A stretch of 64,000 bases of DNA from Neobacillus mesonae (GTDB lineage: Bacteria > Bacillota > Bacilli > Paenibacillales > Paenibacillaceae): positions 620,001 to 684,000 of the forward strand of contig JAMBOW010000001.1 in the NCBI GenBank assembly GCA_023715865.1, read 5' to 3'. Shown one piece after another: positions 1-8,199 of the stretch. Numbering within the stretch: the first letter of the stretch is position 1; every line of letters begins with the position of its first letter. The position numbers and the translations under genes were made by a program. Below the pieces are notes generated by a model. It was not told the DNA's origin. It did no database searches and saw nothing but the letters and a program-made list of their open reading frames with translations.

Positions 1-1644
1 ACTGCATGGGCAGGCATTGAAGACCAAAATGAAAAGGTGATCCCTCGCGTTTTTATCGTATATCCGAACGAAGGAGAGTTTTGGCCGCAAGGCGTTCCTA
101 GTGACGACGTGGCGTCGCGCTGGACAACGATTATATTGAAAGAGCGCCTTGCTGCTTTTATTGAAAAGCTTGGTCAAGCATGGGATAACGATCCCCGAGT
201 CGCTTATGTCGAGCTGGGATTGTGGGGCAATTGGGGAGAGCATCATATTTATCCGGATCAACTTGCCGATGGGACTGACCGGATTCCTCTCAGTTTTCAG
301 ACAGCATTAGGCGACGCTGCTGCGCAAGTTTTCCAAAACAAGAAAGTTCAGGTGCGGTATTCCGATACATTCCAGAATTATGACTTCGGATTTCTGTGGG
401 ACTCATTCGCATTAATTGACGATCTGGAAGGAGGGGCAGGAATTGTCGCAAGAAATAGCTGGAGAACGCAAGTCAACGGCGGAGAGGTTGCTTACGATTG
501 GGGACAGAAGCATATCCAGCCCGGCGATTCTCCGGATGACACACTAAGTGATTCAAGCCATCGGAATTACGTAATCGATTGGATCAAAAAGACGCATACA
601 ACCAGTCTGGGATGGATTGATCTGTACGATGCTGGAAATTCCGCTGTCTCTCAGGGAGCAGAAATAATGCAAAAGGAACTGGGATATCGGTTCGTCATCA
701 ATCAGGCGACATTCTCAGGCACCGTGCAGCCTGGCGAGAAAATGGATGTATCTTTTCAAGTTGTGAACAATGGGTCGGCCCCGTTCTATTATAACTGGCC
801 CGTAGAAGCCAGTTTGCTGAGAAGTGATCGCACGGTTGCATGGAAGGGCATTTTCAACGATGTGGACATTCGAAATTGGATGCCGGGTGACGATTGGGAC
901 AGCTCTACGCGTCACTATAATCAAATGCCTGTGGTTCAGCAAATTTCCGGTGAATTTAATATTCCTTCTAACATGCCGGCGGGAACTTACACCTTGGCGC
1001 TTTCCATTCTTGACCCTTATGGCTATCAGCCAAGCGCTAGATTTGCCAATTCGAACTATTATACAGGCGGTAGGACACCGCTCGGAAAAGTGGGCATAGG
1101 CATGGAGCCCGCTAATCAGAACATCAAGCCATTCGATAGCTTGAAGTCTGATAATACGCTTTCGTATAGCTTAACCCAAACTCCATATGAGGGCGGCTAC
1201 ATCGGCGGAACGAGCGGCTTAGCTCTGGATAAATTTGACGACTTAGTTAGCTGGCCTGGAACCAATGGTCTCGGCAAATGGTCAGGTGCTAACGGATTCG
1301 TAAACGATGCTGGGGTCATTGAATCAGGGGCTTTGAAGCTTCAGTATAACAATAACGGATGGTTTGGTTCTGATATTAACCAGAACATCGAGAATTACTC
1401 GAAGATGGTGATTCGTATCAAAGGTGCAAATGGCGGAGAACAGCATCATTTTCAGCTCTCAATCGGCGGAGTGACTCAATCACTGGCGGATTTCAGCGAG
1501 GATACGGTAACAACCAGCTTCAAAGATGTTGAAATTGATTTGGCCGCGAATGGTGTAGATCGCAGCAGCCCCGGACAATTAACAATGTCATTCTGGCATG
1601 GAGGCAAAAGTACAATCTGGATAGATGAGATTAGTTTCGAATAA
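1..1644 (+). CDS. DUF4832-type secreted protein with C-terminal carbohydrate-binding-like domain (5' partial)
   Basis: The frame is open from the first base of the window, so the true start lies upstream; the GTG at 37 is internal. The N-terminal part has the motifs RVFIVYPNEGEFWPQG and YVELGLWGNWGEHH, which I recognise from DUF4832 proteins, a glycosidase-like group common in Paenibacillus. A beta-rich middle follows. The last ~130 residues (from LDKFDDLVSW to IWIDEISFE) look like a beta-sandwich carbohydrate-binding module. The protein is probably secreted and acts on polysaccharide, but substrate and activity cannot be read from the sequence. A kind A repeat terminator follows directly. 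Confidence 0.7.
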   Translation, partial: TAWAGIEDQNEKVIPRVFIVYPNEGEFWPQGVPSDDVASRWTTIILKERLAAFIEKLGQAWDNDPRVAYVELGLWGNWGEHHIYPDQLADGTDRIPLSFQTALGDAAAQVFQNKKVQVRYSDTFQNYDFGFLWDSFALIDDLEGGAGIVARNSWRTQVNGGEVAYDWGQKHIQPGDSPDDTLSDSSHRNYVIDWIKKTHTTSLGWIDLYDAGNSAVSQGAEIMQKELGYRFVINQATFSGTVQPGEKMDVSFQVVNNGSAPFYYNWPVEASLLRSDRTVAWKGIFNDVDIRNWMPGDDWDSSTRHYNQMPVVQQISGEFNIPSNMPAGTYTLALSILDPYGYQPSARFANSNYYTGGRTPLGKVGIGMEPANQNIKPFDSLKSDNTLSYSLTQTPYEGGYIGGTSGLALDKFDDLVSWPGTNGLGKWSGANGFVNDAGVIESGALKLQYNNNGWFGSDINQNIENYSKMVIRIKGANGGEQHHFQLSIGGVTQSLADFSEDTVTTSFKDVEIDLAANGVDRSSPGQLTMSFWHGGKSTIWIDEISFE

Positions 1645-1667
1645 TAAGTTAATCAACGATAAACTTC

Positions 1668-1740
1668 AATTCAAAACAGCAAGGAGCAGTTTGCCGGTTG
1701 GCAACTGCTCCTTCTCATTAAGCAAACTCGCAGGTGAGTA
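1668..1740 (+). repeat. Dispersed repeat, kind A, with terminator hairpin
   Basis: AAGGAGCAGTTTGCCGG pairs with GGCAACTGCTCCTT (1681-1713) followed by a T-rich stretch, so it should terminate the DUF4832 gene. A degenerate R-box (AGCAAACTCGCAGGTGAGTA) ends the copy. The L-box is not clear. From 1741 to 1924 I see nothing else. Confidence 0.75.
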
Positions 1741-1924
1741 GTAAAGAAATTATTAAGAGGAAGGAGCATCTTAGTTAAACACATTTAGAATTAGAAGGGC
1801 CTCTAATAAAGAGACCTTGGAAAATTTATAGACTTATCACACCATTAATAATTAATTTCTAATCTTAGCGTCATACTGAAACAGCAAGCAAAACAGAGCG
1901 TTCTTTATCTATGTGAGTTCACTA

Positions 1925-2770
1925 TTATGCAAAATAAAACCCTTTTTCGAGATCGGCAATCAGTCCGGGCTGTGTCGGTTTCCAGCCCAACAGCTCCCGT
2001 GTTTCCAGACTCGCTTGCTTAGTGTTGTACAAGCTTGTGATGTCGAATGACGCAACGGTGCTAAGAAAGCCGAAATGGGCGGTTGCTTCTTCAGGTGTTA
2101 TACTGACGGCCGGAACGTTCAATTGCCGCCCAATGACAGCGGCGATTTCGCGGAGCGGAATGCTTTCATCACCGGCGCCAAGCAAACGTGAGCCCGCCGG
2201 GGCGGATTCAAGCGCCAGACGGTAAAGAACTGCCGCATCCAGACGGTGAACAGCGGGCCAGCAGTTCGTTCCTTCACCGATGTAAGCGGCGAATCCCTTC
2301 GCCCGGGCGATGTTGATCATCATTGGCACAAAGCCCTTATCGCCTTCGCCGTGCACGGACGGTGCAAGCGAAATAATCGATGTCCTAATACCGCGCTCTG
2401 CCATTGCGAGCACTGCATGATCCACAGTATGTCCATTTGCGTGAGCTGTGGTAATGAACGGCTTTCCGGAGCCTTCGAGCGCTGATCCCATGGCTTCAAC
2501 GGCCCGCAAATCCAGAGCTAACGCACCATCAAAGTCAGAAAAATCGTTGGTGAACGCCAAATGAATCACGCCGTCCGCAGCCGCGGCGGCACTTCCTAGA
2601 ATATCGAGATCATCCAGCGTGCCGTACAGCACTAGGGCTCCCGCCGCCTTTAATTCCGCGGCTTTCTCTTCAGAACGGCAAAGAGCCAACACTGTATGTC
2701 CCGCGCCGATCAGTTCCCGGACGACCGCGGAACCGACATAGCCTGTTGCTCCTGTAACAAAAACATGCAT
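1925..2770 (-). CDS. NAD(P)-dependent SDR / NAD-epimerase-like oxidoreductase
   Basis: An extended SDR or NmrA-like Rossmann protein of 281 residues. The dinucleotide-binding motif TGATGYVGSAVV is at the N-terminus after MHVFV. The start at 2770 is preferred over 2788 because AAGGAGG lies 8 bases before it. It is transcribed divergently from a MerR regulator, with a MerR-type promoter between them, so it is probably the regulator's target. It probably reduces or dehydrates a small carbonyl compound in the cytoplasm; the substrate is unknown. Confidence 0.8.
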   Translation of the reverse strand: MHVFVTGATGYVGSAVVRELIGAGHTVLALCRSEEKAAELKAAGALVLYGTLDDLDILGSAAAAADGVIHLAFTNDFSDFDGALALDLRAVEAMGSALEGSGKPFITTAHANGHTVDHAVLAMAERGIRTSIISLAPSVHGEGDKGFVPMMINIARAKGFAAYIGEGTNCWPAVHRLDAAVLYRLALESAPAGSRLLGAGDESIPLREIAAVIGRQLNVPAVSITPEEATAHFGFLSTVASFDITSLYNTKQASLETRELLGWKPTQPGLIADLEKGFYFA

Positions 2771-2811
2771 ATTTATATCCTCCTTCATGAATTGACTGCT
2801 TGATCATATAA

Positions 2812-2842
2812 AGCATAAACTATAAAGTGAACTCTAGGGCAA
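2812..2842 (-). promoter_or_regulatory. MerR-type promoter with 19-bp spacer and operator
   Basis: Read on the minus strand: TTGCCC (-35), a 19-bp spacer, then TATGCT (-10). The spacer holds an imperfect palindrome, on the plus strand CTATAAAGT-GA-ACTCTAG (2820-2837). Over-long spacers with the operator inside are the hallmark of MerR-activated promoters. It drives the SDR gene and sits beside the merR-type gene. Confidence 0.65.
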
Positions 2843-2864
2843 GCGGTCCAAAGGAGAAATGATC

Positions 2865-3278
2865 ATGAAAATTCAGGAACTTGCGGATAAGATGGGATTA
2901 ACGATTCATACAATCCGCTATTATGAAAAAGAAGGCTTGCTGGACGACCGGCATGTCCAGCGAGAAAGTAACAATTATCGTAATTATTCTGAAGAGGCTG
3001 TCGAGCGGTTGAAGCTCATCAAGAAGTTCCAATCCATCGGCTGTTCGCTGGCTGAGCTGAAGGAAGTTCTGCAGGACCATGACACCAATACTCAAACTAA
3101 CCTGCAAATTATAGATTGGATTCGCGGCAAGAAAAAGGAGATTGAAAGCAAGAAGGAAGAATACGACCGGATGCTGGATACCCTTAACAAGATGCTGGAG
3201 TATCGGACTCTACTCATGGATGATCCTCAGAAAGCTCAAGAGATGCTAATGACTTGGCATGCAAGCTCATCCGATTAA
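2865..3278 (+). CDS. MerR family transcriptional regulator
   Basis: 137 residues. The N-terminal winged helix (MKIQELADKMGLTIHTIRYYEKEGLL) is classic MerR, followed by a dimerisation helix (KKKEIESKKEEYDRMLDTL). No cysteine-based metal site is evident, so it is likely an AdhR-like sensor of an organic or aldehyde signal. The start at 2865 is chosen because AAGGAG (2851-2856) is too close to the ATG at 2859. It probably activates the divergent SDR gene through the 19-bp-spacer promoter. Confidence 0.85.
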   Translation: MKIQELADKMGLTIHTIRYYEKEGLLDDRHVQRESNNYRNYSEEAVERLKLIKKFQSIGCSLAELKEVLQDHDTNTQTNLQIIDWIRGKKKEIESKKEEYDRMLDTLNKMLEYRTLLMDDPQKAQEMLMTWHASSSD

Positions 3279-3497
3279 CCTGCTTTGAAGCTTCTCCATT
3301 AGTCCATGCAGAACAACTGAAACAGGAACGCATTATAAAAGTAATCACGTTTGGCGACTCAGAATTGCTACCCCAAATATGAATATGATGCAAACTGTCC
3401 GCTTAAAGAACATTTTTGTTAGGGAACTATTTTGATAGATTGACCTTTATCTTCGAATAGTGAAGAATAGAGTTATCCATCTTGAGGAGGCGTTACA

Positions 3498-3554
3498 ATG
3501 GTAACCATATATAAGCGGACAAATTCTAGAAGGATAGCGCCTATTCGTCCATAA
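3498..3554 (+). CDS. Possible 18-residue small ORF
   Basis: ATG preceded by a strong GAGGAGG seven bases upstream; the product is MVTIYKRTNSRRIAPIRP. It lies 36 bases before the tandem GNAT gene. It could be a leader peptide or the remnant of a longer gene's start. The rest of 3279-3590 shows no other coding signal. Confidence 0.25.
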   Translation: MVTIYKRTNSRRIAPIRP

Positions 3555-3590
3555 ACTGCGTGTTTCCTTCTTCATAAGGGGCACCAATAC

Positions 3591-4478
3591 ATGAAAGAAT
3601 ATGAGATTATTAAAATGGAGAATTTCTCAAGCGATCAAGTGGAACGGATTCGAAGGCTTGAGGAAATCTGCAAAACTAATGACAGGTCCGGTTTAAGAGT
3701 GGGGGTAGAAAGTCTCAAAGCAATTGGCGGAGACGAGGCTTACTTATGCTCTATCAATGATCAGTTAATTGGTTTTATTAGTTGGTATACTTCCGATGGC
3801 ACTGAAGCCAACATTAACGGGATGGTTCATCCTGACTTTCGATGTCAAGGCGCGTTTAACGCTCTACTGAAACGTGTGGCATTTGAAATGCAAGTAAAAC
3901 AAATTCAATCTTGCCGTTTTAGAGTGCCATCCAATTCAGAACCAGGCGCAGGATTTATCAAACATTTAGGGGCAAGCTTCCACACGTCGGAATTTTCAAT
4001 GAATCTAACACAATTACAAGAAAATCTTTTGAATTGCTCGGCCATATCCCTCCGGTTAGCGGAAGAACCAGATCTACATTTTATGGTTACCTGCTCATCA
4101 CAAGCCTTTGGCGATTCGGAGTCTTGGACTCGGAGCTACTTTGCACGTACAAAAGAGCCTGAACGAGTGAATTACATTGCTTTGGACGGTCTTACACCTA
4201 TAGGGATGATTAGAGTTAAATACTTAAATGAGCACACTGCAGTCATACATGACTTATGTGTCCTTCCATCACAACAAGGTAAGGGATTCGGTCGTGAAAT
4301 TCTTGTTGGTGCAGTTCAACTTATACTTGAACAACATTGTTCTACAATTCGCCTGGGGGTAGTGACAAGCAATAGACGTGCACTGAATCTGTATCTTTCC
4401 ATAGGATTTGAGGTATCTACCGTATTTCATTACTATTTGACACCAGTGCAGGTTCTCCAGAACAAATTAAGGCATTAA
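3591..4478 (+). CDS. Tandem GNAT-family N-acetyltransferase
   Basis: 295 residues, long enough for two GNAT folds. The N-terminal half has a degenerate acetyl-CoA loop (VHPDFRCQGAFNALL). The C-terminal half has a clear motif A (LPSQQGKGFGREILVGAVQLI) and the NRRALNLYLSIGFE motif B. Substrate unknown; the two-domain form is common in Bacillota. Its TAA stop (4476-4478) directly abuts the L-box of a kind A repeat, as in a cassette gene. Confidence 0.8.
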   Translation: MKEYEIIKMENFSSDQVERIRRLEEICKTNDRSGLRVGVESLKAIGGDEAYLCSINDQLIGFISWYTSDGTEANINGMVHPDFRCQGAFNALLKRVAFEMQVKQIQSCRFRVPSNSEPGAGFIKHLGASFHTSEFSMNLTQLQENLLNCSAISLRLAEEPDLHFMVTCSSQAFGDSESWTRSYFARTKEPERVNYIALDGLTPIGMIRVKYLNEHTAVIHDLCVLPSQQGKGFGREILVGAVQLILEQHCSTIRLGVVTSNRRALNLYLSIGFEVSTVFHYYLTPVQVLQNKLRH

Positions 4479-4560
4479 ACTAACTGGAAACGCAAGTAAA
4501 ATAGTATGGAGCAGTTTGCCGATTGGTAACTGCTCCATTTTTCTTAAAGCATTCTGATCT
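4477..4560 (+). repeat. Dispersed repeat, kind A, R-box destroyed
   Basis: L-box ACTAACTGGAAACGC at 4479-4493. The hairpin ATGGAGCAGTTTGCC / GGTAACTGCTCCAT is followed by a T run (4506-4542). After CTTAAAGC the expected R-box is replaced by sequence of the next frame, so the junction seems to have removed it. Confidence 0.75.
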
Positions 4561-4831
4561 GCTGCGGCTTGTCTTAATTGAATCGATAAAATCGACATCG
4601 AATTCTTCAAACTTGTTGGTATTTCAGGAATCTATCCGCGGGCTGCTCGAGGAAGCTATAGTGCAAAACACTCTCCGCATTCTCCATGACCTGAATGATT
4701 GTGCCTCCGTGCTCGCAGCTATCTTTTATCAAACACTTATTAGTAGTTCTGCGAACACCAATGAGGATGAAATAATCGCTGAGCTCCAAAGGAAAATTGA
4801 TATTGCGTGGGAGGGGATTGCTGATGAATAG
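4523..4831 (+). pseudogene. Truncated TetR-like C-terminal stub
   Basis: An open frame of about 100 residues (SDLLRLVLIESIK ... ELQRKIDIAWEGIADE) resembling the helical ligand/dimerisation part of a TetR/AcrR regulator, without the DNA-binding N-terminus. It has no ribosome binding site and begins inside the preceding repeat. The stop overlaps the next gene's ATG by 8 bases, as in a coupled operon. I infer an ancestral tetR-gdpd operon whose 5' part was deleted at the repeat. The TetR assignment is tentative. Confidence 0.45.
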
Positions 4832-5804
4832 ATTTAAGAAAATCCTAAGAAGTAAGCTATTTATCTTTTTTATTGTTCTGCTTGTCTTTATTATTGTAAA
4901 CAACAGTTCTTTGCTAACGAAACAGCGCAATGATGACCCTCTTTTGTTGGCGCATCGAGGACTTGGACAGACCTTTTCATTAGAAGGAATTAAGAACGAT
5001 ACGTGCACCGCGGAACGAATCTATGAGCCGGAACATCCTTATCTCGAAAATACGATTCCATCCATGGAAGCAGCCTTTAAAGCAGGAGCAGATATTGTTG
5101 AAATTGATGTGCACATTACGAAAGACAATCAGTTCGCTATTTTTCATGATTGGACCCTTGGCTGCCGCACGAACGTGGAAGGAGTAACGAGAGATTACAC
5201 GATGGCAGAACTCAGAAACGTGGATATTGGATATGGCTACACGGCTGACGGAGGCGCTACTTACCCTTTTCGGGGTAAAGGAGTTGGAATGATGCCTTCA
5301 TTGACAGAGGTTTTAGATCGTTTTCCTGATAATCAACTTCTTATCGATGTCAAAAGTAACGATCCCGAAGAGGGAAGACAGCTTGCAAGTTATTTAATGA
5401 TGCTTCCGAAGAAGCAGCAGGATTTACTCGCGGTATACGGAGGGGACGAACCTGTGGCTGCTTTGAAGGAAGAGATGCCTGGGATGCGTGTTATGTCGAA
5501 AGGGACCATGAAAGATTGTCTGCTTCCGTATCTTGCTACCGGCTGGACAGGGTATGTACCAGAAGCCTGCAAACATACCCAACTGCATATCCCGGAGGAG
5601 ATGGCAAAGTGGTTGTGGGGTTGGCCGAATAAATTCTTGAATCGGATGGATCGTGCGGATACTCGTGTCATTGTCGTCGGCGGCGATGGAAGCAGCTTCT
5701 CAAGCGGATTCGATACGCCTAAGGACATAGAACGCCTGCCTTTGAATTATTCTGGAGTCATCTGGACTAACCGAATCGATCGAATCGCGCCGTTATACAA
5801 ATGA
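4824..5804 (+). CDS. Membrane-anchored glycerophosphodiester phosphodiesterase family protein
   Basis: 326 residues. Residues ~9-25 form one hydrophobic helix (LFIFFIVLLVFIIVNN), so the catalytic part is probably outside the membrane. GDPD core motifs are visible: LLAHRGLG (catalytic His/Arg), ENTIPSMEAAFKAGADIVEIDVHITKD split across the metal-binding Glu/Asp, and FHDWTL. The start at 4824 follows GGGAGGGGA; the longer ATG at 4797 lacks a suitable site. It would hydrolyse glycerophosphodiesters from lipid turnover. It overlaps the TetR-like stub by 8 bases. Confidence 0.8.
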   Translation: MNRFKKILRSKLFIFFIVLLVFIIVNNSSLLTKQRNDDPLLLAHRGLGQTFSLEGIKNDTCTAERIYEPEHPYLENTIPSMEAAFKAGADIVEIDVHITKDNQFAIFHDWTLGCRTNVEGVTRDYTMAELRNVDIGYGYTADGGATYPFRGKGVGMMPSLTEVLDRFPDNQLLIDVKSNDPEEGRQLASYLMMLPKKQQDLLAVYGGDEPVAALKEEMPGMRVMSKGTMKDCLLPYLATGWTGYVPEACKHTQLHIPEEMAKWLWGWPNKFLNRMDRADTRVIVVGGDGSSFSSGFDTPKDIERLPLNYSGVIWTNRIDRIAPLYK

Positions 5805-5885
5805 TCAAAGAAGTGCTTTATATCGTCCATTTGCCAGCGAGGACGGCTGTCTACGACTTTCGTGGTATAGATGATAGGGTGAGAA

Positions 5886-6057
5886 GTCAGACGACAAGAA
5901 CATCAATACTTTCACAGCCGCAAAAATGCGGCTTTTTTATTTGAAGTATATTAATTTTTGTCGTAACTCAATAACAAGTGCTTGGTTATTTGGCCAATTA
6001 AGTAATTATCTAGCTATATTACAGTGCTATTTCATTTATTTAACGGGCAGGTTAGTA
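5886..6057 (+). repeat. Dispersed repeat, kind B, with terminator and R-box
   Basis: Starts TCAGACGACAAGAACATC. The hairpin CAGCCGCAAAAATGCGGC is followed by TTTTTTATTT (5915-5942). Then TAACAAGTGCTTGGTTATT with the arms typical of kind B, ending in the R-box TTTAACGGGCAGGTTAGTA. It separates the GDPD gene from the ankyrin gene. Confidence 0.8.
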
Positions 6058-6148
6058 TACCTAAAAATTGGTATAATGAAGTGAATACCATTGAGGGGAG
6101 TAGAGCAAGATTTGGAGTTTCGGCAAATAATGAGGAGGCGGGCGCTGA

Positions 6149-7219
6149 GTGTATAAAATCGGAAATATAGGAAACTTTGAAACCTTACCTAAAATCGGGG
6201 GTTATATTTATGATGGCAATGAATCTGCACTTACTGCGGTACTTGCCGCCGGCATGGATATTCATGAGGAACTGAAGCTTAGCAAATATTCCGAAGTATC
6301 TCTGTTGGAATTGGCGCTGATCTTGAATCAGCTTGGGGTTGCACAGCTGCTGGTCAGTTATGGAGCAAGCCTGACGGATAAAGACAAACCATCTATTCAT
6401 ACTGCCGTACGGTATGGGGATAAACAACTGGTAGAATATGTCCACAGTTTAGCCCCCATAACAGAACTTTCGGAAAAGCAGAAAGAAAAAGCATTCGAGC
6501 AGGCTTACTACGGAAACCGCTCGAACTTAACACTCATTCAAGAACTTGGTCTGGAAATAAAGAAATATGGAGGCAGCACTCTCCGAATGGCCGTTCAGGA
6601 TGGGGAGTGGGATATTATTAGGTGGATGCTGGACCATGGTGCCGATGTGAACTATAACGAAGCAGATATGGTGTATTCCTATAAAGCAACACCACTTACG
6701 GTTGCCGTTCGAAATGGAAACACGGAGTTGGCTAAATTCCTTATTCAGCAAGGTGCGGATATTACCATGACAGAGAAGGATGGCGAAAGAGCCTATTCAA
6801 TTGCCGTCACCACGAAAAATAAAGAGCTCATTGCCTATCTGAAGAGTCTTGAACCGGAAGAATTCCATGAACGGAGCAACAAGCTGCAGCAGCTACGAAG
6901 CTATCATCTTCCTACCGCACTTTTAAATTTCTTAAGCGGAGATAACTTGCGTCTTCATCTTCCGGAGAACGAGTATGGCATTCGTTACATCGACTTTTTT
7001 GCCTTGACCGATACGATCGAGATGAAAGTTGGACGAAAGAAAATGCTGCGTCTGTCAGCAGAAGTGGACAATTATTCTGATCTGCATATCGTTTGGCAGC
7101 CGGGGGATAAAAGAATCGGTTATTACGATATGGAGCATGAGACATATGCCTCTCTAGTCAAATACGATGTTTTTATGGAGGATCCCCTCGTTCTGGTCAA
7201 CCTTATGATGGAAGGATAA
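6149..7219 (+). CDS. Ankyrin-repeat protein with SMI1/KNR4-like C-terminus
   Basis: 356 residues from a GTG with GAGGAGG upstream. Ankyrin units are visible: LLELALILNQLGVAQLLVSY, IHTAVRYGDKQLVEYV, LRMAVQDGEWDIIRWMLDHG and PLTVAVRNGNTELAKFLIQQG. The last ~100 residues (LPTALLNFLSGDNLRL ... VLVNLMMEG) resemble an SMI1/KNR4-type fold, often found in immunity proteins. A TATAAT lies at 6072-6077, just after the R-box. It precedes two large uncharacterised genes on the same strand. An immunity or protein-interaction role is an inference. Confidence 0.7.
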   Translation: MYKIGNIGNFETLPKIGGYIYDGNESALTAVLAAGMDIHEELKLSKYSEVSLLELALILNQLGVAQLLVSYGASLTDKDKPSIHTAVRYGDKQLVEYVHSLAPITELSEKQKEKAFEQAYYGNRSNLTLIQELGLEIKKYGGSTLRMAVQDGEWDIIRWMLDHGADVNYNEADMVYSYKATPLTVAVRNGNTELAKFLIQQGADITMTEKDGERAYSIAVTTKNKELIAYLKSLEPEEFHERSNKLQQLRSYHLPTALLNFLSGDNLRLHLPENEYGIRYIDFFALTDTIEMKVGRKKMLRLSAEVDNYSDLHIVWQPGDKRIGYYDMEHETYASLVKYDVFMEDPLVLVNLMMEG

Positions 7220-7377
7220 CGAACCGGTAGCGGTTAGGTGAAATGAGTACGGTCGTCTTATCTGAATGCTTCACAGCTTATGCGATATACGAACATCGCT
7301 ATCTGCCAGTAGAGTCGAAAATGTAGAGTCTTAGATTTAGAGTAATCTCATTGATTATTGATCAGAGGGAGGGAATT

Positions 7378-8181
7378 ATGGTGGATTCAAAAGCAAAGAA
7401 GATATTAACGAGCACCTTCTGGTCAGCGAGCGGATGGAGGCAAGGCGGGCTAGCAAACTGCAGCGCAGAAGATTTCGAATATGCGAAGGATAAGGGATTG
7501 ATGTTTGATCCGCTGACCATCACACATGATGAATGTATCCGCAGATTGAGGCAGGTTCACGAAGAGACAATGACGCTTGAGAGAGTGGTTAAAGCTTTTC
7601 TACATAGTCTAACAACCCGGAAGGTCTATTTACGGAGCGCTTTATCAAGCTGGGCCTTGACCCATGATCTCTGCCTGCATGCCTACCGTGACAAACAAGC
7701 GAAGGAACCGATGTATAGCTCATGCACCTATTGTAATGGCAATCGTCTAATGTCTGATGAGCAATACATAAATCATAATCTAAATGTGCTTCAATTCGAA
7801 AGAGTCAAGTGGGGAGGCGTCCGGCTTAACAATCTCATCTATTGCTTAATGGATCTGGAAATGATGAGTAAGGAATCCGAGCTTGTAGTGACAAAGGATG
7901 ACGTAAACATTCTGAAAGAAATGATCGGAGCCATTGATGAGTGCGACAAGCAGGATGCGGCACGCGGCCTCGAGAAGCGCTGGAAGAACGTGTTTCCATC
8001 GAATAAGCATGAACGGGACTCGGTGCTCGAAATCTGGGGATATGCCGGATTGCTTGTTGCCGGAAGTGATTTCCGTAAAGAGAGGGGACGAGGCACAGAT
8101 TTTATGTCTGTAGCAACCTGGCGCGGGGAAGATGGTTATTCCCGGGAACGGATGGAGTATCTATTCGGAACGTATCTTTAG
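7378..8181 (+). CDS. Uncharacterised protein with a CxxC pair
   Basis: 267 residues starting at 7378 after AGAGGGAGGGA. I do not recognise a named domain. Visible features are an acidic/aromatic-rich body, a SSCTYCNGNR segment (possible metal knuckle) and NVLQFERVKWGGVRLNNLIY, a motif I have seen in unnamed Paenibacillus/Bacillus proteins. The next gene starts 18 bases downstream, so the two form an operon. The SMI1-like ankyrin gene upstream suggests a shared role in immunity or stress, unproven. Confidence 0.6.
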   Translation: MVDSKAKKILTSTFWSASGWRQGGLANCSAEDFEYAKDKGLMFDPLTITHDECIRRLRQVHEETMTLERVVKAFLHSLTTRKVYLRSALSSWALTHDLCLHAYRDKQAKEPMYSSCTYCNGNRLMSDEQYINHNLNVLQFERVKWGGVRLNNLIYCLMDLEMMSKESELVVTKDDVNILKEMIGAIDECDKQDAARGLEKRWKNVFPSNKHERDSVLEIWGYAGLLVAGSDFRKERGRGTDFMSVATWRGEDGYSRERMEYLFGTYL

Positions 8182-8199
8182 CAAACAGGAGGAGCGGTA

